Source: Spirochaetota bacterium (GTDB lineage: Bacteria > Spirochaetota > Spirochaetia > SZUA-6). Taken from it: a stretch of 40,925 nt of DNA. The stretch is from NCBI GenBank assembly GCA_013151965.1, contig JAADHF010000075.1:1-40925 (forward strand). Reading direction: 5' to 3'. The position numbers were made by a program, and so were the translations under genes. The notes under the pieces were generated by a model. The model had not been told where the DNA came from. It was given only the letters and a program-made list of their open reading frames with translations, and made no database searches. Each line of letters starts with the position of its first letter. Within the stretch, counting starts at the first letter, position 1. Of this stretch, positions 1 to 8,594 are shown piece after piece.

Positions 1-2
1 GT

Positions 3-455
3 AAGGAGAGATCTAATTTTAGAAGGCAAAACATCGGATTTGTTTTTCAGAATTTTAATCTTATCCCGGAGCTGAATATTTATGAAAATATAGAGATACC
101 GTTATTAATAATGAGGGAAAAAAGAAGAAAAGAGAGAATTATGAAGGCTATTGATGCTATTGGCCTGGTGAGTCATTTAAAGCACAAACCATCGGAACTT
201 TCGGGAGGACAGCAGCAGAGAGTTGCTATTGCAAGAGCCCTGGTAAAAAATCCTAAAATTATACTGGCAGATGAACCGACTGCTAACCTCGATTCGAAAA
301 CAGGCGAGGGGATACTCGATCTGATGCACACTTTAAACAAACAGTTCGATACTACTTTTATTTTTGCGACTCATGATGAAATGATCTTAAGAAAAACCGA
401 TCGAGTCATAGAGATTAAAGACGGCATTGTAATCCTTAAGGGGATGAATAAATAG
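3..455 (+). CDS. ABC transporter ATP-binding protein, LolD/MacB type (5' truncated by window edge)
   Basis: The frame is open from base 3, so the start and Walker A lie outside the window. What remains (150 residues) has the Q-loop stretch [15 protein letters not shown], the signature [15 protein letters not shown], Walker [13 protein letters not shown] and the H-loop ATHD. The Q-loop wording and the EPTANLD Walker B are typical of the LolD/MacB/FtsE group, which drives lipoprotein release or MacB-type and DUF214/FtsX-like permeases at the inner membrane. Its permease partner is presumably upstream and cannot be seen. An internal ATG at 111 would remove the Q-loop, so it is not the true start. 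The stop codon lies inside a strong hairpin (453-490). Family placement is firm; substrate is unknown. Confidence 0.9.
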   Translation, partial: KERSNFRRQNIGFVFQNFNLIPELNIYENIEIPLLIMREKRRKERIMKAIDAIGLVSHLKHKPSELSGGQQQRVAIARALVKNPKIILADEPTANLDSKTGEGILDLMHTLNKQFDTTFIFATHDEMILRKTDRVIEIKDGIVILKGMNK

Positions 456-490
456 TGTCTGACCGAAAACCCAGTTTCGGCCAGACACTA
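453..490. repeat. Near-perfect palindrome/hairpin overlapping the stop codon
   Basis: TAGTGTCTG (453-461) and CCGAAA (463-468) pair with TTTCGG (475-480) and CAGACACTA (482-490) around a six-base loop. The only mismatch is A462 against C481. The stop codon of the ABC ATPase forms the first three bases of the stem. There is no T-run on the right side, so it is not a classic intrinsic terminator on the plus strand. It could be a bidirectional or 3'-protective hairpin, or a dispersed REP-like palindrome. Confidence 0.75.
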
Positions 491-577
491 ATATAGATAT
501 AAAAAGCTTGAGGTTGTAAACTAAAGAAATTATGTATGATGTCCCTTTTACAGATTCTTCGACTTTCCCTAGTTTAT

Positions 578-614
578 CCTGCCGGTAATTTCGCACCTTC
601 GGTGTGTCTGCAGG
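578..614. other. Nested stem-loop in the intergenic region before the BMP operon
   Basis: An outer stem CCTGC (578-582) / GCAGG (610-614) encloses an inner stem CGCACC (592-597) / GGTGTG (601-606) with a three-base TTC loop and one G-U pair. It lies upstream of the candidate promoter at 636-665, so it may belong to the 3' end of the preceding transcript rather than to the BMP leader. I see no match to a known riboswitch core. No function is assigned. Confidence 0.35.
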
Positions 615-635
615 CCTTGCCAAAACTATCCGTTT

Positions 636-665
636 TTGTGAATATGAGTTTGTTGAAACTATAAA
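636..665 (+). promoter_or_regulatory. Candidate sigma70-type promoter for the BMP transporter operon
   Basis: TTGTGA (636-641) and TATAAA (660-665) are separated by 18 bases in an AT-rich stretch. The predicted start near 671-673 coincides with the first base of the 10-bp inverted repeat at 671-703. This was found by eye and not scored. Confidence 0.45.
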
Positions 666-670
666 AAATA

Positions 671-703
671 TTATCCGGTATTTTATTGTATCGTACCGGA
701 TAA
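671..703 (+). promoter_or_regulatory. Perfect 10-bp inverted repeat immediately before the BMP gene ribosome binding site
   Basis: TTATCCGGTA (671-680) is the exact reverse complement of TACCGGATAA (694-703), with 13 bases between. It starts at about the predicted transcription start and ends three bases before the ribosome binding site AGGGG (706-710). It could be a repressor operator at +1, or an mRNA hairpin that influences access to the Shine-Dalgarno sequence. Confidence 0.55.
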
Positions 704-717
704 AAAGGGGTATGTGT

Positions 718-1788
718 ATGAAAAGAGTTTCACGGTTGTTGTTCATCGCGTCAGTGGTATTATGTATTATCGTTCCGGTATCACTTTTTGCAGGCGGACA
801 GAAAGAAGCTGCCGCAAAACCGGCGCAGGAAACGAAAAAGGCTGAGCCTTTCGGCATAGCAGCTTTTATTCCCGGAGTAGTGGCGGGCAGCCCGCTCTAC
901 GAACAGCTTGTGGCTGGCGCTAAAAAGGCTGTAGCCGAACATCCCAATGCGTTCTTAAAGGTTGTAGAAGGCGGTTTTAATCAGGCGGAATGGGAGGAAA
1001 AGGTTACTTCTCTGGCCGCAACAGGTGATTATAAGGTTATACTTACATCGAACCCTGCAATGCCTTACATCAATGCGGATGTGGCGAAAAGTTTTCCCGA
1101 TCAGAAGTTCATTAATGTCGACGGGTATCTCCCCGGAAACAAACAGATCTATACACTTCTCTACAACCAGGTCGAACAGGGATACCTTGCAGGTTATCTT
1201 GGCGGTCTTGTAACAAAGAGCAAAATGCCGGGTGCAAATGCAGATCTTAAAGTGGGTATGATAGTAGCTCAGGAATACCCTGCACTTACCAGGATGATAA
1301 AACCGGGTTTCGAGAAAGGACTGCATGCGGTTGATCCGAAGATTACACTCGACTACCGTATAATCGGCAACTGGTACGATGCAAACAAAGCTTCGGACCT
1401 TGCAGACAGTATGTTCGACGCCGGTGTGGATGTAATTCTCGTTATAGCCGGCGGTGCAAATCAGGGCGCTGTAAATGCAGCCAGGGAAAGAGGGAAATAT
1501 ATTCTTTACTTTGACAGTAATGAGTACAAGACCGCACCGGGAACGATTGTAGGATGTTCCGTACTTTATCAGGAAAAAGCTGTTTATAAAGTTGTAACAG
1601 AAGCAATCGAGGGCAGGCTTAAGTATGGAACTGCAGACATAGTAAATGCCGCTGACGGGTATGTTGATTTTATCGAAGATGATCCGGTTTACATTAAGAC
1701 CGTATCAAAAGATGTACGTGAAAAGATGAGTAAAGTTGTAAAAGAATTCAGAAGCGGCAAAATCTCGTTAAAGGTGCCTAAACTTTAA
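718..1788 (+). CDS. BMP family ABC transporter substrate-binding protein (PnrA/TmpC/RfuA-like)
   Basis: This is a periplasmic binding protein of the basic membrane protein (BMP) family, 356 residues from the ATG at 718. That start is chosen because AGGGG (706-710) sits seven bases ahead; an ATG at 712 is too close and an upstream GTG at 604 has no such site. The N-terminus is a Sec signal peptide ending SLFAGGQKEA. There is no lipobox cysteine at the cleavage site, so it is probably soluble or held by its signal. The core contains the family's IPGVVAGSPLYEQLVAGA start and a DVILVIAGGANQGAV hinge strand. It is followed by the double ATPase and two permeases, the arrangement of nucleoside (Pnr, Bmp-Nup) and spirochaetal riboflavin (RfuABCD) importers. 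Substrate is inferred only to that level. Confidence 0.9.
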   Translation: MKRVSRLLFIASVVLCIIVPVSLFAGGQKEAAAKPAQETKKAEPFGIAAFIPGVVAGSPLYEQLVAGAKKAVAEHPNAFLKVVEGGFNQAEWEEKVTSLAATGDYKVILTSNPAMPYINADVAKSFPDQKFINVDGYLPGNKQIYTLLYNQVEQGYLAGYLGGLVTKSKMPGANADLKVGMIVAQEYPALTRMIKPGFEKGLHAVDPKITLDYRIIGNWYDANKASDLADSMFDAGVDVILVIAGGANQGAVNAARERGKYILYFDSNEYKTAPGTIVGCSVLYQEKAVYKVVTEAIEGRLKYGTADIVNAADGYVDFIEDDPVYIKTVSKDVREKMSKVVKEFRSGKISLKVPKL

Positions 1789-1912
1789 CAGTGTAATATC
1801 GGGTACAATGTTCTAAAATGGTTTATGCGTGCTGGTATTAACCCCTGCAGGCATACTCCGGTATAAATCCTGAAAGTAAGCTTAAGTTCCAGCGGAGAAT
1901 GAAAGAGAGCTG

Positions 1913-3433
1913 ATGTCCTATCTCATAATGGAAGGGATAAGTAAATATTTCCCCAGGAATCAAGTACAGGCCAACAGAAATGTAAACCTTGTTGTAAAGA
2001 AAAATGAGATCCATGCGATTATCGGCGAGAACGGAGCCGGTAAATCCACATTGATGAAAATCCTCTACGGGCTTGTACGTCCTGATAAGGGGAGGATTAT
2101 TCTTAACGGAAAAGAGGTTTCTATTCATAGCCCCATGGATGCCAACAGGCTGGGCATAGGGATGGTTCATCAGCATTTCAGGCTTATCAGAGAATTTACC
2201 GTTGCGGAAAATGTTGTTTTAGGGATGGAGCCTAAGAAAAACTGTCTTTTCTTTAACAGGGATAAGTCTGTTCGGGATGTACGGAGTGTAATAGAAAAGT
2301 ACGGGTTTAACATAAATTCCGAATCGAGAGTTTCCGACCTTACGGTAGGCCAGATGCAGCAGGTCGAAATTGTTAAGATGCTTTACAGAGAAGCCGACCT
2401 TCTTATTTTAGATGAGCCTACTTCGGTACTAACAGAACAGGAAATAAGCAGGTTCTTTGATAATATCAGAGAACTGAAAAATCGGGGAAAGACATTCATA
2501 ATAATTACCCACAAGCTCGATGAAGTAAAGAAAATCTCCGACCGTGTTACTGTTATGCGCGGAGGAGAAGTTGTTGCCGTTAAAGAAACGGAAAATGTGG
2601 ATCAAAAAGAACTTACAAAACTGATGGTGGGAAAAAGCGTTCTGTTTAAGCTTAAAAAATATCCGGCATCGCCGGGAGCGGTAGTACTGGAGCTTAAGAA
2701 TGTATCTTTAAAGTTAAAAAGGCAGGAGCAGCCTCTTTTGGATAACATCAACCTTAAGGTACGGGCGGGTGAAATAGTCGGTGTTGCAGGTGTGGGCGGA
2801 AACGGTCTCGGTGAGCTGGAGAATGTTGTTTCCGGTTTGTTTAAGGCTTCAGAGGGTGAAATACTCTTCAGAGGAGAAAATATTGCAGGGATTTCCGCCT
2901 CTAAGTTCAGGGAGAAAGAACTGGGGTATGTCCCTGCGGACAGGCTTAACAGGGGCTCCTGCCTCGATTCGACTGTAAGGGAAAATATGATTATTACAAA
3001 GCATCATGATTTCTTAAAAGCCGGTGTGTTTAGTCAGAAAAAGATCAGTGTTTTTGTTGATAATCTCTCTAAAAGCTATTCTATAACCGGAGATACGTCG
3101 GCCCCGATAGGTACCCTTTCCGGGGGAAATATCCAGAAGGTTATTCTTGCACGTGAACTTGCAACAGGTGCCGAACTGATAATCTTTGCCGAACCGACCT
3201 GGGGATTGGATGTCGCATCCAGCGAATTTGTCTATGAGAATATTCTGAAACTAAAGAGGAACGGAATAGCTGTGCTTCTTATTTCTTCCAATCTTGATGA
3301 GATCATGAATCTTGCAGACAGGATAGTGGTTATGTACAGAGGCCGGATAACGGGCAGATTCTTAAATGACAGAAGTATTTCAAAAGCTTTGATAGGTGAG
3401 TATATGATGGGCATCAGAAATGATTTTAACTGA
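1913..3433 (+). CDS. Double-domain ABC ATPase of a BMP-type nucleoside/riboflavin importer
   Basis: This is a fused two-domain import ATPase of the RbsA/NupA class, 506 residues, expected on the cytoplasmic face of the permease pair. Domain 1 has Walker A GENGAGKST (38-46), a modified signature LTVGQMQQVE and Walker B LLILDEPTSVLT. Domain 2 has a degenerate Walker A (GVGGNGLGELE, no GKS/T), a canonical signature LSGGNIQKVILAREL and Walker B LIIFAEPTWGLD. The lost P-loop in domain 2 with an intact signature is usual for this family and implies one functional ATP site built on domain 1's P-loop. It lies 124 bases after the BMP gene, with no convincing terminator between, and 18 bases before the first permease, so it belongs to the same operon. 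The family is certain; the cargo is not. Confidence 0.92.
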   Translation: MSYLIMEGISKYFPRNQVQANRNVNLVVKKNEIHAIIGENGAGKSTLMKILYGLVRPDKGRIILNGKEVSIHSPMDANRLGIGMVHQHFRLIREFTVAENVVLGMEPKKNCLFFNRDKSVRDVRSVIEKYGFNINSESRVSDLTVGQMQQVEIVKMLYREADLLILDEPTSVLTEQEISRFFDNIRELKNRGKTFIIITHKLDEVKKISDRVTVMRGGEVVAVKETENVDQKELTKLMVGKSVLFKLKKYPASPGAVVLELKNVSLKLKRQEQPLLDNINLKVRAGEIVGVAGVGGNGLGELENVVSGLFKASEGEILFRGENIAGISASKFREKELGYVPADRLNRGSCLDSTVRENMIITKHHDFLKAGVFSQKKISVFVDNLSKSYSITGDTSAPIGTLSGGNIQKVILARELATGAELIIFAEPTWGLDVASSEFVYENILKLKRNGIAVLLISSNLDEIMNLADRIVVMYRGRITGRFLNDRSISKALIGEYMMGIRNDFN

Positions 3434-3451
3434 AAGAGAAGGATAATAATA

Positions 3452-4516
3452 GTGAAGCTGATAGTGAAGCGGAAAATAAATCCGGAGAATCTCTTTGTTA
3501 ATATTTTCAGCCTCTCTGTTACCATGGGAATTGCCTTTCTCATTGTTATTGTTCTTATTTTATTTTTAAGCAAAGATCCTGTTAAAACAATCCGGTACTT
3601 TTTTATAGGGCCGTTCCTTAACAGGTACTACTTCGGAAACATGCTTAACTCGGTGATTCCTCTAATTTTTACCGGCCTGGGGATAGCAATCGCCTTTAAG
3701 GCATCGACGTTTAACCTGGGCGGGGAAGGCCAGGTATATTCCGGCGCACTTGCGGCAACGGCTGTTTGTCTTGCTCTGCCGAATGCGAATGGATTTATCG
3801 GGGGCGGTCTTGCGATTATTGCCGCAATTGGTGTGGGAGCGGTTCTTGCCGGACTTTCCGGCCTTTTTAAGATGAAATGGGGGACGGATGAGCTGATTTC
3901 CTCCTTTCTTATCTCCGGGGCAGTGATTTTAATAGTTAATTATTTTATTACAGGGCCTCTGGATGATCCTGCAAATAATCTTTTAGCTACAAGAGAAATA
4001 GCAAAACAGTACCAGTTTATGCAGATTTTTCCTCCCTCCAAACTGGATATAAGCATATACTTCGCAGTCCTTACTGCCTTCCTTGTTTTTTTCTTTATGT
4101 TCTATACGCACCAGGGATACGAAATGCGCATGTGCGGACTTAACAGGGAGTTTTCCAGGTACGGAGGAATAAAGGTTAAATTTTACCTTGTTCTGCCCAT
4201 GGTTTTAAGCGGATCCTTCCAGGGCCTTGCCGGAGCTGTATCCGTAATGGGTACCTATCATATGAGTGTAAAAGGATTCAGTTTCGGCATGGGCTGGAAC
4301 GGAATAGCTGTTGCACTTATCGCCAGGAACAATCCTCTGGCTGTCATTCCGGCTGCAATATTTTTTGCATACATCGAAGCCGGAGCTAACGCCGCGATGA
4401 TTCATTCCGATGTTACATTCGAGATTGCTGCTATTGTCGAATCTATTATTTACTTTCTCATAACTGCACAGGTTTTAAAAGACTTTATCAGGTATAGAAA
4501 GAGGAGGCCGGAATGA
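3452..4516 (+). CDS. ABC transporter permease (BPD_transp_2 family), first subunit
   Basis: This is an inner-membrane permease of 354 residues starting at a GTG, with an AAGG-type ribosome site about ten bases upstream. It has eight to ten hydrophobic segments. The family motif GEGQVYSGALAA follows KASTFNLG, and the loop KMKWGTDELISSFLISG is typical of the larger permease of NupB/RfuC-like pairs. It follows the ATPase by 18 bases and overlaps the next permease by four (ATGA), which suggests translational coupling. It forms the translocation path with that second permease. The ribose/sugar branch of the same superfamily is the main alternative, but the BMP partner favours nucleosides or riboflavin. 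Confidence 0.9.
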   Translation: MKLIVKRKINPENLFVNIFSLSVTMGIAFLIVIVLILFLSKDPVKTIRYFFIGPFLNRYYFGNMLNSVIPLIFTGLGIAIAFKASTFNLGGEGQVYSGALAATAVCLALPNANGFIGGGLAIIAAIGVGAVLAGLSGLFKMKWGTDELISSFLISGAVILIVNYFITGPLDDPANNLLATREIAKQYQFMQIFPPSKLDISIYFAVLTAFLVFFFMFYTHQGYEMRMCGLNREFSRYGGIKVKFYLVLPMVLSGSFQGLAGAVSVMGTYHMSVKGFSFGMGWNGIAVALIARNNPLAVIPAAIFFAYIEAGANAAMIHSDVTFEIAAIVESIIYFLITAQVLKDFIRYRKRRPE

Positions 4517-5427
4517 ACGAAAGCGGGTATTACTTCCCGGTGATACACAATGCAGTAGGCATAATGACTCCTTTTCTTCTTGCGGCAATCGGCGGTCTTT
4601 TTACCGAACTTACAGGAATGCTCAATATTGCTCTCGAGGGATTAATGCTGACAGGAGCATTTTTCAGCGTTATATTTGCAGCATCGACAGGCAGTCTCTT
4701 TTTAGGTGTTCTGTTCGGAATAGTTATTACCATGTTTGTCGCCCTTATTTTCGGTCTGATAAGCCTGTATTTAAAAGCTGATATCTTTATCTCCGGGCTT
4801 GCAACCAACCTGCTTGCATCCGGACTAACTGTTGTACTGGCTTTTAAAATATTCGGCAATAAAGGAGTTATTCTTTTTAAGAATCTTCCGGAGCTCCCGT
4901 CCCTTAATATTCCCTTTCTGCAGAAAATACCCCTGTTCGGAGATATCTTTATAGGGCATAATATCTTTGTATATTTGAGCTGGCTCATAGTTATAATAGC
5001 GGCCGTTGTGATATATAAAACTCCCTTTGGAATGAGACTGCGCGGCACAGGGTACAACCCACAGGCAATTACAGCTCTGGGGTTAAAACCGAGGAATTAC
5101 CAGCTTGCCGCCATACTGATATCCGGGTTTACCTGTGGTATTGCGGGAGCTGTGCTTACGTTGAATCTAGGCGCTTTTGTTCCCAATATTACATCCGGAA
5201 GGGGCTGGATTGCACTGGTTGCTATTTATCTTGGAAATAAGAATCCCTTCGGTATTGTTATAGCTTCCTTTGTATTTGGTTTTTCCGAGAGTTTTTCCAA
5301 CTATGCCCAGGGGGCAACAAAAATACCTGCCGATTTTATACTTGCATTTCCTTATATTATAACGGTTATTGCGATGATCGGGTATTCCATCTGGAAGTAT
5401 TACAAAGAAAACCGAAAAATTTCTTAA
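4513..5427 (+). CDS. ABC transporter permease (BPD_transp_2 family), second subunit
   Basis: This is the second inner-membrane permease, 304 residues, the shorter NupC/RfuD-like partner. It begins inside the stop region of the first permease (ATGA overlap). Family marks are the N-terminal LLAAIGGLFTELTGMLNIALEGLML and the later GMRLRGTGYNPQAITALGL and GRGWIALVAIYLGNKNP segments, the last being a conserved transmembrane loop of this family. Eight or so hydrophobic segments are visible. Its stop TAA (5425-5427) overlaps the stop of selB on the other strand, so two convergent operons end on top of each other without an obvious terminator hairpin. Confidence 0.9.
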   Translation: MNESGYYFPVIHNAVGIMTPFLLAAIGGLFTELTGMLNIALEGLMLTGAFFSVIFAASTGSLFLGVLFGIVITMFVALIFGLISLYLKADIFISGLATNLLASGLTVVLAFKIFGNKGVILFKNLPELPSLNIPFLQKIPLFGDIFIGHNIFVYLSWLIVIIAAVVIYKTPFGMRLRGTGYNPQAITALGLKPRNYQLAAILISGFTCGIAGAVLTLNLGAFVPNITSGRGWIALVAIYLGNKNPFGIVIASFVFGFSESFSNYAQGATKIPADFILAFPYIITVIAMIGYSIWKYYKENRKIS

Positions 5428-7220
5428 GATTTTAAGACAACACGTTCATTCCCGTCGCGTTTCACGTATCCGTCTTTTTCCATCCGGTTAAGAAGCGGTA
5501 TTATATATTTTCTGGAGAGGGATGTTCTTTCTTTTGCTTCCGGTATGGTAAACCTGTCTCCCGGATTATAACCTTCCAGTATAAGGGCGGTAAGTTTCGA
5601 GTAGCTTTCTTTTGAGTAGTATATTCCGCCTTCGGTAGGAACTACAAAACCAAGGCGGACAAGGGTCCGGATTTCTTTCTGTGAACCCTGAATTTTTTCT
5701 TTTTTTGGTTCATAACCTTTTTTAGTTTCTTTTAAATCATCGAGCATTTTTTTTGCCATAGGAGAAAGACCTGTTTCCGGATTATGCCCGGGAAGAGATT
5801 TAAGTGTATATAAATCACGGATTTTTTTTAAACTGCCCTGAGTTAAAAGGTTTCCCAAAATACTCTTAAAAGCTTCCCGCGGTATATTGATTCTGTCTTT
5901 AAGTTCGGCTTCCGTTATCCCGCCGTGAGAACCTGCAAGTTTTAAGATATTCTCGTTTATTTCCCTTAATTTTTCTTCTGTAAAAGTCCATTTTCCTGTA
6001 ATGACGGAACCGGAACCCTCGGAATGTGTGTTTTCTGCATATCCGAAGAGACGTAATTTAAGCTCGTTAATATTTTTTTCAGCAGTAAGGGGCTGCATGG
6101 AAACAAGGATTTCTACGAGTTTCTTTCGGATCTCTTTTTCCGTTTTCCCCTTCCATGCCACTCTTCCGCTTCCCAGTATGGTACTTCCGCCATGCCGGAT
6201 AATTAAAAACGGCTGGTTAAGAAGCAGCGGAGCCGGAGATTTTAGTACGATCCTTGCTATTTGCCGCTTATAAATAAAATGTATTAATGCAGGCATATGA
6301 CCGGTTCCCAGTGCTATCTCGGTTTCGGAGTGGTTTTTTATTAAAGATTGGTTCGGGCCGGATATCGACCGAATCGTACCGGATGTGACCGGGCGGCTGA
6401 TTTCTGCTATGAACTCATCCTCAACTGTAAACTGAGTTTTTTCGGAGGTGAGTAAATCGCCCCTTTTTAATTCATCCCTTTTTAATCCGGAAATATTTAA
6501 GGCAACGCGGGAAACGGGTTCGGCTTTCTGCATATCCTTAAAATATGACTGAATTCCTCTGATTCTTATTTTTTTACCAGCCGGCAGTAAAACAAGTTCA
6601 TCTTCAACTGCAATAGTTCTTCCGGTAAGACTCCCCGTAATGACAGTTCCGGTTCCTTTCACGGTAAAAACTCTGTCTATGTAGATACAGGGGAAATTGG
6701 CACTTTTAACCTGCACGGATTTTAAAGTTTTTATTATAAGGTTTTTAAGTGCATCGATATTTACACCTGTTCGGGCAGAAACGATTATTGATTCCGGGTT
6801 CATGCCGGTGATTGTTCTGACTCTTTTAACGGCATCGTCTTCTGCAAGTACTGCCTGTGCCATATCTGTAAGATCGCATTTTGTTATGACAATGATAATT
6901 TTTTTTACATCCATGGCGGCAAGAACTCTGGTGTGGTCTTCGGACTGCTGCATCCATCCCTCATTGGCCGCCACTGTTAACAGCGCGCAGTTTAAACTCC
7001 ACGATCCTGCTGCCATATTTCTTATAAAGCGTTCATGTCCCGGAACGTCGATAACTCCGATCAACTGCCCGTAATCGCCCTTAAAATGTGCAAAACCTAA
7101 GTCTATGGTCATGCCTCTTGCCTTTTCCTCCGGCAGACGGTCGGTGTCCACACCGGTAAGCGCCTTTATCAGTTCGGTTTTGCCGTGATCTACATGACCT
7201 GCAGTGCCTACAATATGCAT
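5424..7220 (-). CDS. selB: Selenocysteine-specific translation elongation factor SelB
   Basis: SelB delivers Sec-tRNA to UGA codons marked by a downstream SECIS hairpin. The 598-residue length matches bacterial SelB. GTPase motifs appear in order: G1 GHVDHGKT (8-15), G2 within ARGMTIDLGFAH, G3 DVPGHERF, G4 TKCD and G5 SARTG. EF-Tu-like domains 2 and 3 follow, including KGTGTVITGSL. The C-terminal third carries the winged helices that bind SECIS RNA; ITEAELKDRINIPREAF and RTSLSRKYIIPLLNRMEKDGYV are recognisable winged-helix segments. The start ATG overlaps the selA stop by one base (TAATG), so translation is coupled. It is the last gene of the selC-selA-selB unit. Its stop overlaps that of the convergent permease. 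Confidence 0.98.
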   Translation of the reverse strand: MHIVGTAGHVDHGKTELIKALTGVDTDRLPEEKARGMTIDLGFAHFKGDYGQLIGVIDVPGHERFIRNMAAGSWSLNCALLTVAANEGWMQQSEDHTRVLAAMDVKKIIIVITKCDLTDMAQAVLAEDDAVKRVRTITGMNPESIIVSARTGVNIDALKNLIIKTLKSVQVKSANFPCIYIDRVFTVKGTGTVITGSLTGRTIAVEDELVLLPAGKKIRIRGIQSYFKDMQKAEPVSRVALNISGLKRDELKRGDLLTSEKTQFTVEDEFIAEISRPVTSGTIRSISGPNQSLIKNHSETEIALGTGHMPALIHFIYKRQIARIVLKSPAPLLLNQPFLIIRHGGSTILGSGRVAWKGKTEKEIRKKLVEILVSMQPLTAEKNINELKLRLFGYAENTHSEGSGSVITGKWTFTEEKLREINENILKLAGSHGGITEAELKDRINIPREAFKSILGNLLTQGSLKKIRDLYTLKSLPGHNPETGLSPMAKKMLDDLKETKKGYEPKKEKIQGSQKEIRTLVRLGFVVPTEGGIYYSKESYSKLTALILEGYNPGDRFTIPEAKERTSLSRKYIIPLLNRMEKDGYVKRDGNERVVLKS

Positions 7221-8569
7221 TAATCGCTGTACTCTTCCATAATTTGTTTTAAAGATACACCTACATAGGATAATTCACCGGGATTAATTGTGGCCAGATT
7301 TAAGAGGACTCTGTCTTTAGAAATGGTTCCTATTATGGGCGTTTCGAGGTTCCTCAGCCGGGCAAGAATTCTCTCCGGTTTAGCGGGAAGGAGGATTGCA
7401 AGTGAGACAGAAGGGAAGGTTTCCCCGGGGGCACTTCCCCCGCCTGTAGAGATAAAAGAATCCGTTAACTTTGCATATCTGCGGTCGAGGCCTCTTAAAA
7501 TTCTGTTGCCTCTCTTTTTTAATTCTTTAACGGGCAGATTCAATATAGTTTCGGCATGTCCTGTGAGGTTGCCGTTTATTTTCCGTATCAGGTATTCTTC
7601 CATCAGGGAAAAAATTGTCTTGCCGGGTCTGAATACACGCATAAGCTGATTGGCGGATAATTGCTCTATGAGATTTTTTTTGCCTGTAATAATTCCCGCC
7701 TGAGGCCCTCCGAAAAGCTTGTCCCCTGAAAAACACACGATATCCGCACCGCTTTTAATATATAATCCTGCTTTTTTCTCTCCCGGAATATCCTCTGTTG
7801 TATTTCCCGAACCCTGATCGACCGCAAGGATAATATGTTCGGGGATGACCGATGTTATATCGGATACCGAAGGATTCTCTGTAAAGCCCTGTATGGAAAA
7901 ATTCGATCTGTGTACCATGAGAACCATGGCTGTATTTTCCGTTATTGCATGTTTGTAGTCCGAAAGTTTTGTTATATTGGTTGTGCCCACCTCCACGAGT
8001 TTCGCGCCTGATAGGGACAGTATTTCGGGAATACGGAATCCTCCGCCTATCTGAACCTGTTCACCTCTTGATACGATAACTTCTCTTCCTTTTGCAAATG
8101 CAGATAGTATTAAAAAGACGGCTGCCGCATTATTATTTACAATAAGTGAAGCTTCGGCACCTGTTAGAATCGATAAAAGTTCCGGGATCAGCCCATTCCT
8201 CATTCCGCGTTTTCCGGCATGCAGATCCAGTTCGAGGTTGGAATATCCGGTATTAATATCCGAAACCGTGTTCCATACATCGGAAGGTATGGGTGTTCTT
8301 CCCATATTGGTATGCAGAATAATTCCCGTTGCATTTATCAATTTGATTATTCTCTTTCGGCTTGTATTTCTGCATTTTCTTTCGATTTCTTTTATTATAG
8401 CATCTCTGTCAGGTACTGATGTATTTTCTGTTAATCTTATTTTCTGCAGTATACCGGAAGCTATTCCGGCGGTTAATTGTCTTGTAATCAGAGGAAACCA
8501 TTTTTTAAGGCGCTGGTCTTCGAGGAGTTTTCCTATTTGCGGAAGATGAGAAAAATCAGTTTTATTCAT
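7220..8569 (-). CDS. selA: L-seryl-tRNA(Sec) selenium transferase SelA
   Basis: SelA is a PLP enzyme that converts Ser-tRNA-Sec to Sec-tRNA-Sec using selenophosphate. The 449 residues include the N-terminal tRNA-binding helices (DFSHLPQIGKLLED) and the fold-type-I core. The PLP lysine is K284 in FSGDKLFGGPQAGII. HTNMGRTPI and NNNAAAVFLILSAF are further SelA marks. The gene starts 26 bases after the 3' end of tRNA-Sec and runs straight into selB. The ribosome site is weak (GGAA about eight bases upstream). Selenophosphate synthetase (SelD) is not in this window, so the selenium donor must come from elsewhere in the genome. Confidence 0.98.
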   Translation of the reverse strand: MNKTDFSHLPQIGKLLEDQRLKKWFPLITRQLTAGIASGILQKIRLTENTSVPDRDAIIKEIERKCRNTSRKRIIKLINATGIILHTNMGRTPIPSDVWNTVSDINTGYSNLELDLHAGKRGMRNGLIPELLSILTGAEASLIVNNNAAAVFLILSAFAKGREVIVSRGEQVQIGGGFRIPEILSLSGAKLVEVGTTNITKLSDYKHAITENTAMVLMVHRSNFSIQGFTENPSVSDITSVIPEHIILAVDQGSGNTTEDIPGEKKAGLYIKSGADIVCFSGDKLFGGPQAGIITGKKNLIEQLSANQLMRVFRPGKTIFSLMEEYLIRKINGNLTGHAETILNLPVKELKKRGNRILRGLDRRYAKLTDSFISTGGGSAPGETFPSVSLAILLPAKPERILARLRNLETPIIGTISKDRVLLNLATINPGELSYVGVSLKQIMEEYSD

Positions 8570-8594
8570 GCGGGATTCCGGATATTAAACATAT

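Noticed and set aside
491-717. Possible FMN or purine riboswitch ahead of the BMP importer
   Set aside because: I looked for the conserved cores of both classes and found neither. Only simple stem-loops and an inverted repeat are present.
387-857. Open frame on the minus strand across the intergenic region before the BMP gene
   Set aside because: It translates the palindrome and antisense of the ABC and BMP genes, has no ribosome site, and matches no family I recognise. The stretch around RNYRQDKLGKVEES looks protein-like but is not enough to call a gene remnant.
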